Assembly (NCBI GenBank): GCA_043814315.1
Contig: JBDRKE010000002.1
Location: 1 to 17,058 of the forward strand
DNA: 17,058 nt
Source: JBDRKE01 sp043814315
GTDB lineage: Bacteria > Omnitrophota > Gorgyraeia > Gygaellales > Profunditerraquicolaceae
Direction: 5' to 3'
Made by a program: the position numbers and the translations under genes. Shown piece by piece: positions 7,520-14,244 of the stretch (within the stretch, counting starts at the first letter, position 1; every line of letters begins with the position of its first letter). The notes below the pieces were generated by a model. The model saw nothing but the letters and a program-made list of their open reading frames with translations, was not told the DNA's origin and searched no databases.

Positions 7520-7547
7520 GTGTAATGTTGAATGTGTAACGTGTAAT
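7520..7547. repeat. Heptanucleotide tandem repeat (GTGTAAY)
   Basis: Four back-to-back 7-mers: GTGTAAT, GTTGAAT, GTGTAAC, GTGTAAT. It lies in the 150-bp gap before trkA, about 50 nt ahead of its start. Heptamer arrays of this sort can vary in copy number by slippage. No function can be read from it. Confidence 0.5.
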
Positions 7548-7596
7548 GCGGGTGGAATGGTAGGCAAGGAAATGTCCAATAAGAGAGGGGTGACGT

Positions 7597-8289
7597 ATGA
7601 GACAGATCGCTGTAATCGGATTAGGCAAATTTGGCGATTCCGTGGCAAGGGAGCTTACGGAGAAGGGCGCCCGGGTTATCGCCATCGATAAAAATAAAGA
7701 GCGCGTGGAAGATTTAAAGGACCTCGTGGCGTACGCCGCTGCCCTGGATACCGTGGACAAGGATGCCTTGAAGTCCGTGGGAATTCAGGATATCGACATT
7801 GCCGTGGTATGCATCGGTGACGATATCGAGGCGAACCTGCTCACCACTCTTTTATTGAAGAAACTGGGTGTTCGAAAAATCTGGTCCAGGGCAATAAGCC
7901 CCTTGCAGCAGGAGATCCTTAAGGCCCTGGAGGTGGATGAGATCATCAATCTGGAAGAAGAGATGGGAAAAATCGTGGCCCGCAGCCTCGTTTCTACCAG
8001 CATCACCAAACACATCCCGCTTTCTAGCGGCCATAGCATTGCGGAGATTAAGATCCCGCACTCCTTCATTGGTAAAAGCATCCGGGAGATAAACCCAAGA
8101 GAAAAATTCAATATCAATATCGTGGCGATCAAGAAAAAGATACCGCAGATCAATGAGCTGGGTGAAAGGACGTTTGGAGAGCTTATCGAAGACGTCCCTT
8201 CTCCGAATGAGCCTCTAGAAGAAGAGGATATCCTGCTCGTCGTGGGCACCGATGAAAACATAAGAAAATTCTCAGAGAGGCAAATATGA
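7597..8289 (+). CDS. TrkA/KtrA-family K+ uptake regulator (RCK_N + RCK_C)
   Basis: 230 residues, the typical KtrA length. The N-terminal RCK_N Rossmann domain (1-118) opens with the nucleotide-binding VIGLGKFGDSVA (6-17) and has the acidic Asp31 at the end of the second strand, as expected for NAD(H) or ATP/ADP binding. RCK_C (about 137-228) includes SSGHSIAEIKIPHSFIGKSI (143-162) and ends with the usual DILLVVGT (211-218). These proteins form an octameric ring under a TrkH/KtrB dimer and gate it. In Bacillota the RCK_C of KtrA/KtrC binds c-di-AMP, and a DAC gene lies 4.8 kb upstream; whether this RCK_C binds it cannot be read from sequence. The ribosome binding site AGGGG sits 6 nt before the ATG. 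The stop overlaps the next start (ATGA). Confidence 0.9.
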   Translation: MRQIAVIGLGKFGDSVARELTEKGARVIAIDKNKERVEDLKDLVAYAAALDTVDKDALKSVGIQDIDIAVVCIGDDIEANLLTTLLLKKLGVRKIWSRAISPLQQEILKALEVDEIINLEEEMGKIVARSLVSTSITKHIPLSSGHSIAEIKIPHSFIGKSIREINPREKFNINIVAIKKKIPQINELGERTFGELIEDVPSPNEPLEEEDILLVVGTDENIRKFSERQI

Positions 8290-8972
8290 TTAAAAACCTT
8301 ATAAAGATTTGCTGGGTTTATTTCTTCGTCGCTTATGTGGCAGGTTATATCCTTTTGCTGGAACCCTCCGTACGCTTTAATCCTTACGTGACTTTCTTTT
8401 TTGCCCTGGGAGTTATCGTTTGGGGGTTCCTCACTTTAAGAGCGATGCGTTTTAAGAGAAAGCTGGTTAATTTCCTGAAGCATCTTGTCTCGGGAGATTA
8501 TAAAACAGGGATTAAAGTCAACATATTCCTGGAGGATGAGATAAAAACATTAGGGCAACTGATCAACAAGGCGGTAGACCATCTGGTGAGATACGACGAG
8601 TTGAGGGCGGAAAAGGTATTTTTGAATTTTCGGGCTCTTGAGGTAATTTGCAAAAATATAAAGGAAGGCTTGATTATTGCCGATCTGGATAAGGAAATAT
8701 TTGAGTTTAATCCCGCAGCCCAATCCCTCTTTGATATAAAACAGGAGCGCATTACCTATAACGCCATAAGAAAGGAAGAAGGGAACAGGGATTTTGTCAG
8801 GTTATTTAAGCAGGTCACAGAAGAGCAAAAATACCCCAAAGAGGATAAGGTCGTCTTGCATCTACCGATGCGTAATCTACGTAAAGAGCTTCTGGTTAAG
8901 ATCATCCCTCTGAAAGACAGGAATGAGGAAGTCAGGCTCGCTTTAGTCTTTATAAAGGAGGAGCAGGCATGA
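8286..8972 (+). CDS. Membrane PAS-domain protein without a kinase domain
   Basis: 228 residues. Two membrane helices (about 9-26 and 33-53) flank a loop of only about 6-8 residues, so there is almost no extracytoplasmic sensor. A charged helical linker, HAMP-like (about 54-108), leads into a PAS fold (about 112-225) with GLIIADLDKEIFEFNPAAQSLF (128-149), the usual PAS core. Nothing follows the PAS domain: no HisKA, GGDEF or other output. The N-terminal half resembles that of PhoR-type kinases. It overlaps trkA by 4 bases and the pore-loop/RCK_C gene by 4, with good ribosome binding sites (GAGAGG here), so it is built into the K+ operon. A plausible role is a redox or small-molecule sensing subunit of the transporter; this is inference. 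Confidence 0.8.
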   Translation: MIKNLIKICWVYFFVAYVAGYILLLEPSVRFNPYVTFFFALGVIVWGFLTLRAMRFKRKLVNFLKHLVSGDYKTGIKVNIFLEDEIKTLGQLINKAVDHLVRYDELRAEKVFLNFRALEVICKNIKEGLIIADLDKEIFEFNPAAQSLFDIKQERITYNAIRKEEGNRDFVRLFKQVTEEQKYPKEDKVVLHLPMRNLRKELLVKIIPLKDRNEEVRLALVFIKEEQA

Positions 8973-9658
8973 TTGCTTTATTCAGTTTATTAATCATTGT
9001 GGCCCTTTCCATTATTGTGGTAAGGATCGGAGCTATCGCCTTGGAGTTGACCGGCTTATCTTCGGAGATCGCTTCTTTTCAGGCACAGTCTGCATTTTCC
9101 GGGGTCGGTTTTACGACCGTAGAGTCTGAAGCCATTGTTACGCATCCTGTGCGCAGGCGCATTATCCGTATTCTTATCCTTCTGGGAAGCGCCGGTGTCA
9201 CGACCGCCATTGCCACTCTGGTTTTGGCCTTTGTAGGCCAGACGGGGAAGGACGTGGTCATAAGAGGAGAACTGCTCCTGGGAGGGTTATTGGTTATATT
9301 ACTTGTGGCGCGCTCAAAGCATATTTACAATATCATGAAAACGATCATTACCGCAGCCCTTAAAAAATGGACGAGGCTGCGTATCTACGATTATGAACAG
9401 TTATTCGGTTTGGGCGAAGGCTATGCCATCGTCAAGGTCACCGTCAAGAAAGACAATCCCTTTAGCGATAAACCCATAAAAGACTTAAAATCCCACCTGG
9501 AAGATATTCTCATTTTGGCCATTTATCGAAAGGTGGATAGGAAAATACAGTTTATCGGAGCTCCGCACGGAGATGTTATTCTTAAGGCAGGGGATGAGCT
9601 GATATGTTACGGCAAAGAGGAAGTCATCAGTAGAAGCCTTTCCCAGCACCACAGTTAA
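8969..9658 (+). CDS. Membrane protein with a single TrkH-like pore loop and a TrkA_C (RCK_C) domain
   Basis: 229 residues. A first helix (1-25) is followed by FQAQSAFSGVGFTTVE (37-52), which lines up with filter loop 2 of the nearby TrkH (FHSVSAFCNAGFST) at F, SAF, GF and T. Then HPVRRRIIRILILLGSAGVTTAIATLVL (59-86) gives a second helix and about 98-116 a third. The soluble part (about 145-226) is an RCK_C domain ending DELICYGKEEVI (213-224). I recall proteins of this layout annotated only as 'TrkA C-terminal domain-containing protein' in many bacteria. One pore loop per chain suggests a tetramer could form a channel, but no transport function is known to me. Translation is coupled to the PAS gene (ATGA) behind AAAGGAGGAG. 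RCK_C domains are possible c-di-AMP or nucleotide sensors. Confidence 0.8.
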   Translation: MIALFSLLIIVALSIIVVRIGAIALELTGLSSEIASFQAQSAFSGVGFTTVESEAIVTHPVRRRIIRILILLGSAGVTTAIATLVLAFVGQTGKDVVIRGELLLGGLLVILLVARSKHIYNIMKTIITAALKKWTRLRIYDYEQLFGLGEGYAIVKVTVKKDNPFSDKPIKDLKSHLEDILILAIYRKVDRKIQFIGAPHGDVILKAGDELICYGKEEVISRSLSQHHS

Positions 9659-9705
9659 TCCAGCAGAAATAATACTTCTTTATTTTCAAAGAGTTACGAT
9701 ATTTT

Positions 9706-9736
9706 GGGCGTGGTCAATAATCTACTTGCCAAGCCC
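9706..9736. repeat. Imperfect inverted repeat over the trehalose promoter -35 box
   Basis: GGGCGTGG (9706-9713) and CCAAGCCC (9729-9736) pair at 7 of 8 positions with 15 nt between. The right arm covers the end of the TTGCCA -35 box. It could be a repressor site or a weak hairpin at the end of the K+ operon. There is no U-run, so a terminator is unlikely. Confidence 0.3.
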
Positions 9737-9753
9737 GTAGTTTAAGATATAAT
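9726..9753 (+). promoter_or_regulatory. Sigma-70-like promoter for the trehalose operon
   Basis: TTGCCA (9726-9731), 16 bp, TATAAT (9748-9753). It lies in the 167-bp gap after the K+ block and would give a leader of about 65 nt before otsA. The same two hexamers with the same spacing are found at 14430-14457. A consensus -10 box argues for transcription independent of the K+ genes. Confidence 0.7.
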
Positions 9754-9825
9754 GGAAACAAGACAAGTTATTTCTTATCCTATCCGTGCGATTAACTATG
9801 AACAGGAAGGATCCAAAGATTAATC

Positions 9826-11304
9826 ATGTGGACAAAAAAAGATTTACAGGAATTAATCAAGACTAATTTAGGGGATTATCTTTTTATTGTTGTCTCTAAC
9901 AGGCAGCCTTATGTCCATGTGTTTAAAGGCGGCAAGGTCGAATGTCAGCGTGGGGCCGGCGGCGTGATTACCGCCCTGGATCCGGTGATGCGGGCCTGTC
10001 ACGGGATGTGGGTGGCATTTGGCAGCGGGGATGCGGATCGAAAAGTCACAGATGCTCATGGCAAGATTAATGTCCCGCCGGAAGACCCTTCCTACATACT
10101 CAAGCGCGTCTGGCTGACAAGAGATGAAGTCAAAGGCTATTATTATGGTTATTCCAATGAGGCGTTATGGCCTTTATGCCACATGGCTTTCACCCGGCCC
10201 ACTTTTAGAAATGAGGATTGGCAGTATTATGCGGCTGTTAACAAAAAATTTGCCCGGGCTATCATTGAAGAAGTAGGGGACAAAAAGGCCTTTGTCTGGA
10301 TCCAGGACTACCATCTGTGCCTTTTGCCAAAATTCCTGAAGGAAATGGCTCCGAACCAGCTCATCGTCGCCCACTTCTGGCATATTCCCTGGCCTAATTA
10401 TGAGGCTTTTCGGATCTGCCCCCAAAAGAAAGAGATTTTAGAAGGGCTGTTAGCTAACGACCTTCTGGGTTTTCATATCCGCTACCACTGCGACAATTTC
10501 TTAGATGCCGTTGACAGGGAGATAGAGAGTAAAATCGACCGCGAGCGTTTTTCCGTTGTTCGCGCAGAACACGAAACGCTTATCCGGCCTTACCCTATCA
10601 GCGTGGATTTTGAAGGGATCAATGAGCTGTCCGGTTCTCCCGCTATTACCAAGGCCAAACACGCCTTAATGGAAGAATTCGGATTATCCGGGGTTAAGGT
10701 CCTGTTGGGGCTTGACCGTTTGGATTATACGAAAGGGATCCCTGAACGATTGCTGGCTGTTGACCGGCTGCTGGAGAACCATCCGGAATTAAAAGAAAAG
10801 ATTGTTTTCTTACAGATGGGAGAGATCAGCCGCATCCATATAGGAAAATACAAGACGCTTAATGACGAGATCAATGCCTTGGTTGAAGAGATCAACTGGA
10901 AGCATTCCACAGACGGATGGGACCCCATCATTCTGGTAAGGAGGCACCTTTCTTTTGCCGAAGTGCTCGCCTTTTATCATCTAGGGGATATCTGCATCGT
11001 GAGCTCCCTGCATGACGGAATGAATCTGGTGGCCAAGGAATTCCTTTCAAGCCGCTCAGATGAAAAAGGCGTGCTGGTTCTAAGCCAGTTTACCGGAGCC
11101 GCCAGAGAATTAACGGATGCGATCCTGGTGAATCCCTTTGACCGGGACCAATTTAGCGATGCTATTTTTAATGCCCTGAATTTAAGCGAGGAAGAACGCC
11201 AGAAGCGGGTCGTAAGAATGAGGCAGGCTATCCAGCAGAACAATATCTTCCGTTGGGCAGGAAAAATCATCTCGGAGCTATTGAAATTTGAATTTAAAGA
11301 GTAG
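9826..11304 (+). CDS. otsA: Trehalose-6-phosphate synthase, GT20 family (OtsA)
   Basis: 492 residues, close to E. coli OtsA (474). The enzyme joins UDP- or ADP-glucose to glucose 6-phosphate. Family positions are present: SNR (24-26), GAGGVITALDPVM (43-55), IQDYHLCLLP (159-168) with Asp161, HIPWP (186-190), GFH (215-217), LDRLDYTKGIPERL (296-309) with Arg298 and Lys303, and DGMNLVAKEF (397-406) with Asp397 and Glu405, then VLSQFTGAARELTDAILVNPFD (418-439). Two details differ from the textbook enzyme: LHDGMN instead of LRDGMN, and HIPWP instead of HIPFP. Other GT20 activities (for example glucosylglycerol-phosphate synthase) are possible, but otsB and treT follow. The purine-rich AGGAAGGA (9804-9811) is 14 nt from the ATG, longer than usual. 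The stop is TAG, and otsB continues in the same frame. Confidence 0.88.
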   Translation: MWTKKDLQELIKTNLGDYLFIVVSNRQPYVHVFKGGKVECQRGAGGVITALDPVMRACHGMWVAFGSGDADRKVTDAHGKINVPPEDPSYILKRVWLTRDEVKGYYYGYSNEALWPLCHMAFTRPTFRNEDWQYYAAVNKKFARAIIEEVGDKKAFVWIQDYHLCLLPKFLKEMAPNQLIVAHFWHIPWPNYEAFRICPQKKEILEGLLANDLLGFHIRYHCDNFLDAVDREIESKIDRERFSVVRAEHETLIRPYPISVDFEGINELSGSPAITKAKHALMEEFGLSGVKVLLGLDRLDYTKGIPERLLAVDRLLENHPELKEKIVFLQMGEISRIHIGKYKTLNDEINALVEEINWKHSTDGWDPIILVRRHLSFAEVLAFYHLGDICIVSSLHDGMNLVAKEFLSSRSDEKGVLVLSQFTGAARELTDAILVNPFDRDQFSDAIFNALNLSEEERQKRVVRMRQAIQQNNIFRWAGKIISELLKFEFKE

Positions 11305-11328
11305 GTACTGTTTGACATTACCGTACAA

Positions 11329-12123
11329 GTGAAATATTTATTTAAACATTGGGATGAGGTCCGAGACAAGATAAGGGACAGGCATTTATTTATATTCCTG
11401 GATTACGACGGGACCTTAACCCCTATCGTGGAGACTCCTGAGAAAGCGGTCCTTTCTAAGGCCACGAAGGGATTATTAGAAAAAATCTCAGAGAGCCCAA
11501 GATTCAGATTGGCCTTTATAAGCGGCAGAACCCTGAAGGACATCAAAGGCAAGATAGGGTTAAAAAACGCCATTTATTCCGGGAACCACGGTTTGGAAAT
11601 AGAAGGGCCGAAGATTCGTTTTGAAGCGCCCGTTTCCGAGGCGCACAAAAGAATCCTGGAAAAGATAAAAAGCGATCTTAAAAGGAAGGTCGCTGGCGTC
11701 AAGGGCGTTTTTTTAGAAGACAAGGGGCTCACGCTTACGCTGCATTTTCGTCTTGTAGATAAAAAAAAGGTCCCTTTCGTTAAAACGGCTTTTCATGAAG
11801 CCGTCATCCTGCGCCTGACAAAAGATGAGATCAGGATAAAAACGGGAAAGAAGGTCCTTGAGGTCAGGCCCGTTTCAGGGTGGGATAAAGGCAAGGTTGT
11901 TCTGTGGCTTTTGAGCCGGCAGACATTTATCACAAGCCACACCCTGCCGGTCTATATCGGGGATGATGTGACAGACGAGGACGCTTTCAAGGTGCTCAAA
12001 AACAGAGGGATCACTCTTTTTGTCGGACGGCCCAAACACTCTGCCGCCCAATATTACTTGAAGAATACGCAAGACGTCAGTGATTTTTTAAAAAGGATTT
12101 TTAAAAATCCAGAAGAAGAATAA
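11329..12123 (+). CDS. otsB: Trehalose-6-phosphate phosphatase, HAD family (OtsB)
   Basis: 264 residues, normal for OtsB. It removes phosphate from trehalose 6-phosphate to give trehalose. HAD motif I is FLDYDGTLTPI (23-33) with nucleophile Asp25 and Asp27; motif II is FISGRT (63-68); the family-typical YSGNHGLEIEG (83-93) follows; motif IV is YIGDDVTDEDAF (209-220) with Asp212 and Asp213. Residues about 100-185 form the cap. The start is a GTG with no recognisable ribosome binding site. It stands 24 bases after the otsA stop and in the same frame, with eight sense codons between TAG and GTG and no other stop. Reinitiation after otsA is the simplest reading. The DUF5752 gene follows after 3 bases. 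Confidence 0.9.
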   Translation: MKYLFKHWDEVRDKIRDRHLFIFLDYDGTLTPIVETPEKAVLSKATKGLLEKISESPRFRLAFISGRTLKDIKGKIGLKNAIYSGNHGLEIEGPKIRFEAPVSEAHKRILEKIKSDLKRKVAGVKGVFLEDKGLTLTLHFRLVDKKKVPFVKTAFHEAVILRLTKDEIRIKTGKKVLEVRPVSGWDKGKVVLWLLSRQTFITSHTLPVYIGDDVTDEDAFKVLKNRGITLFVGRPKHSAAQYYLKNTQDVSDFLKRIFKNPEEE

Positions 12124-12126
12124 CGG

Positions 12127-12798
12127 ATGACGCAATTACTAAAGGCAAAACAACCTTTCAGATTTTATACGCGGCTGCATTTATCGGAATTAACCGGGTT
12201 AAGAGCCACGACATTAAGCCAGTTGTTAGAGCTTATTAAGAAAGTGCCGGGTTCATGCATTTATCATCACACCCATCGGTTCCTGCAGCAGCATCAGTAC
12301 CTTTCTCCCGAGCCGCCTAATGATTTTTCCTATTGGGTGACGGATGTGTTGGGAGAGGATGAGCTGGGAGAAAAATTAGTCAGCATTGACACCATGCAGT
12401 ACAAGACGATTCGCAGCCTCAGGGAAAAGACCGCGGCCATGGTCGAAGATTATTTGAAAGAAAATCCGGCGGCAAAGCTTCGGTTTGCCAGGCCCGGCGA
12501 AGAATTCCATTTTATAAAGTCCGTCAGCTTCGTTCTGCCGACTCATTATGAGGTTTATGATTTAAAAAATTTTGCGGATGTCCTGAAGAAGATCACCATA
12601 GACTCCATCTACTTTCATATCTTTGAGGCGCGCTTAAGACTGGAAAAGAAGACGAATGATTTCTCTAACTGGATAGAGAGTTCCTTCGGCGATAAACAGC
12701 TGGCGGATGCCATTGAGCACCTGGACCCCTACACGCGCACCTTAGAGGACTTAAGAAACACGATTATCAAAATCATCGAAAAGAAGCTTATGCCCTGA
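12127..12798 (+). CDS. DUF5752 family protein, internally duplicated
   Basis: 223 residues, soluble, no signal peptide. I recognise this as DUF5752, a family of unknown function that I recall being found beside TreT-type glycosyltransferases. Two halves are clearly related: residues about 12-110 and about 127-221. Each has an I-Y-x-H core (45-48; 161-164), an Arg shortly after, an NDFS-x-W block (65-70; 177-182), a Gly, a conserved Asp (88; 200), a Thr and a Leu-Arg pair (98-99; 209-210), and ends in a charged helix. This spacing suggests two copies of one helical domain of about 100 residues. The histidines and tryptophans are the best candidates for a binding site. Its end overlaps treT (TGATG), so it may be an accessory or regulatory subunit of TreT; that is inference. 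Confidence 0.8.
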   Translation: MTQLLKAKQPFRFYTRLHLSELTGLRATTLSQLLELIKKVPGSCIYHHTHRFLQQHQYLSPEPPNDFSYWVTDVLGEDELGEKLVSIDTMQYKTIRSLREKTAAMVEDYLKENPAAKLRFARPGEEFHFIKSVSFVLPTHYEVYDLKNFADVLKKITIDSIYFHIFEARLRLEKKTNDFSNWIESSFGDKQLADAIEHLDPYTRTLEDLRNTIIKIIEKKLMP

Positions 12799-14009
12799 TG
12801 GCCAAAATAGACGAATATATCCCCATTGTAGGCGAAAGCATCATCAATGACATGAAACTGCTCGCTGAGAGGCTGCAGGGAAAGATTATCCAGCATGTCA
12901 ACTCCACGGCTGTCGGAGGAGGGGTCGCCGAGATATTAAACCGTATGGTGCCTCTTTTAAGGGAGCTGGGCGTGGATACGCGATGGGACCTTATCAAGGG
13001 GGGGGAGCAGTTTTTTGAAGTGACCAAAAAGTTCCACAATGTCCTGCACGGCAGGAGAGAAACAGTAACGCAGCATGATTTTGATGTTTTTTACGAAACA
13101 AGCCGGCGCAATATCGAAGAGTTCAATACAGTCGCAGATATTGTTTTTGTGCATGACCCGCAGCCGATCGCACTCATAAAAAAGAAGGCCGATAACAAAT
13201 GGCTCTGGCGTTGCCATATTGATGTGTCTAATCCGCACCCCCAGGTATGGAAATTTTTAATGGATTTCATCGTGCAATATGACTCTGCGGTGTTCTCGGC
13301 GCCCAGTTTCTCGCAGAAGCTGCCTATACGCCAGTTTTTGATTTCACCCTCCATTGACCCGTTAAGCGATAAGAATAAAGAAGTCCCTCAGGAAACCATC
13401 GACGCAGTGTTACGTAAGCACAATATTCCCCAGGATAAACCCATCATCACGCAAATCTCGCGTTTTGACCGCCTTAAGGACCCTGTAGGCGTGATTGAAT
13501 CTTATCAGCAGGTCAAGAGGTATATTGATTGCCAGTTGATCCTGGCCGGAGGTGCGGCCAGTGATGATCCCGAAGGAGTCAAGGTGCTCGAAGAGGTTAG
13601 AGAAAAAGCCGGCAAAGACAAGGATGTCCATATCCTTTTATTGCCTCAAGACGATATTCAGGTTAATGCCCTGCAGCGCGCCTCAACCGTCATTGTGCAG
13701 AAATCCCTGAAAGAAGGTTTCGGTTTGACCGTTGCCGAAGGGCTCTGGAAGGCTAAGCCTGTCGTCGCCTCCAATGTAGGCGGTATCCCTTTGCAGATCA
13801 AGCACAAATACTCGGGTTTGCTTTGCCACTCGGTCGAAGGAGCCGCTTTTTCGATTAAGCAACTGCTCAATAGTCCTGCCTATGCCAGGAAGCTGGGGGA
13901 GAACGGCCGGGAGCATATCAGAAACAGCTTTCTGCTCACGCGGCACTTAAGAGATTACATGCTGCTGTTCCTTTCCTTATACCATGATGAGGATATTGTC
14001 TATTTATAA
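12798..14009 (+). CDS. treT: Trehalose glycosyltransferring synthase, GT4 family (TreT)
   Basis: 403 residues. TreT makes trehalose directly from NDP-glucose and glucose, reversibly, without a phosphate intermediate; it was described in Thermococcus and Thermotoga. The N-terminal family signature is present: HVNSTAVGGGVAEILNRMVP (33-52), then LGVDTRWDLIKGGEQFFEVTKKFHN (57-81). HDPQP (119-123), HIDVSNP (140-146) and SRFDRLKDPVGVI (221-233) follow. The GT4 donor site is KEGFGLTVAEG (305-315), with Glu306 and Glu314 in E-x7-E spacing, and ASNVGGIP (324-331). The start overlaps the previous stop by one base (TGATG), with no separate ribosome binding site, so translation is coupled. It gives this operon a second trehalose route besides OtsA-OtsB. 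No other GT4 activity fits as well. Confidence 0.88.
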   Translation: MAKIDEYIPIVGESIINDMKLLAERLQGKIIQHVNSTAVGGGVAEILNRMVPLLRELGVDTRWDLIKGGEQFFEVTKKFHNVLHGRRETVTQHDFDVFYETSRRNIEEFNTVADIVFVHDPQPIALIKKKADNKWLWRCHIDVSNPHPQVWKFLMDFIVQYDSAVFSAPSFSQKLPIRQFLISPSIDPLSDKNKEVPQETIDAVLRKHNIPQDKPIITQISRFDRLKDPVGVIESYQQVKRYIDCQLILAGGAASDDPEGVKVLEEVREKAGKDKDVHILLLPQDDIQVNALQRASTVIVQKSLKEGFGLTVAEGLWKAKPVVASNVGGIPLQIKHKYSGLLCHSVEGAAFSIKQLLNSPAYARKLGENGREHIRNSFLLTRHLRDYMLLFLSLYHDEDIVYL

Positions 14010-14049
14010 CAGAAGTTGAGGCCATTGTAGTCAATATTAAGGAGTTCTC

Positions 14050-14148
14050 ATGCAGGCCAACGGTTGGGTATTCATGATACTTTCCTGGACGGTGATTTTG
14101 GGCATTTTCGTGTTTTGTTTCAGCAAAATCTTCAAAAAAGGTCCCTAA
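14050..14148 (+). CDS. 32-residue single-pass membrane peptide
   Basis: ATG five bases after AAGGAG (14039-14044), the best ribosome binding site in this area. The product is 32 residues: a polar MQANGW start, one hydrophobic helix (about residues 7-24, FMILSWTVILGIFVFCF) and a basic SKIFKKGP tail, giving an N-out, C-in topology by the positive-inside rule. The FM-x3-W start and FCF-x-K end recall a class of 30-35-residue membrane peptides that I have seen annotated only as hypothetical in several phyla. It lies 40 nt after treT and could be the last gene of the trehalose operon. Function unknown. Too short for most gene finders. Confidence 0.65.
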   Translation: MQANGWVFMILSWTVILGIFVFCFSKIFKKGP

Positions 14149-14244
14149 ATAATCCTTTCTCGCCCCTTTTCTTTGGTACCAGTCACCCGCATTACTGCAA
14201 CGCTTTCAATTTCCCGTTTCATTGTTAGGGCCTCTCAAAGAAGG

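Noticed and set aside
9659..9740. Intrinsic terminator after the K+ block
   Set aside because: The only hairpin (9706-9736) has a 15-nt loop, one mismatch and no U-run, and covers the -35 box of the next promoter.
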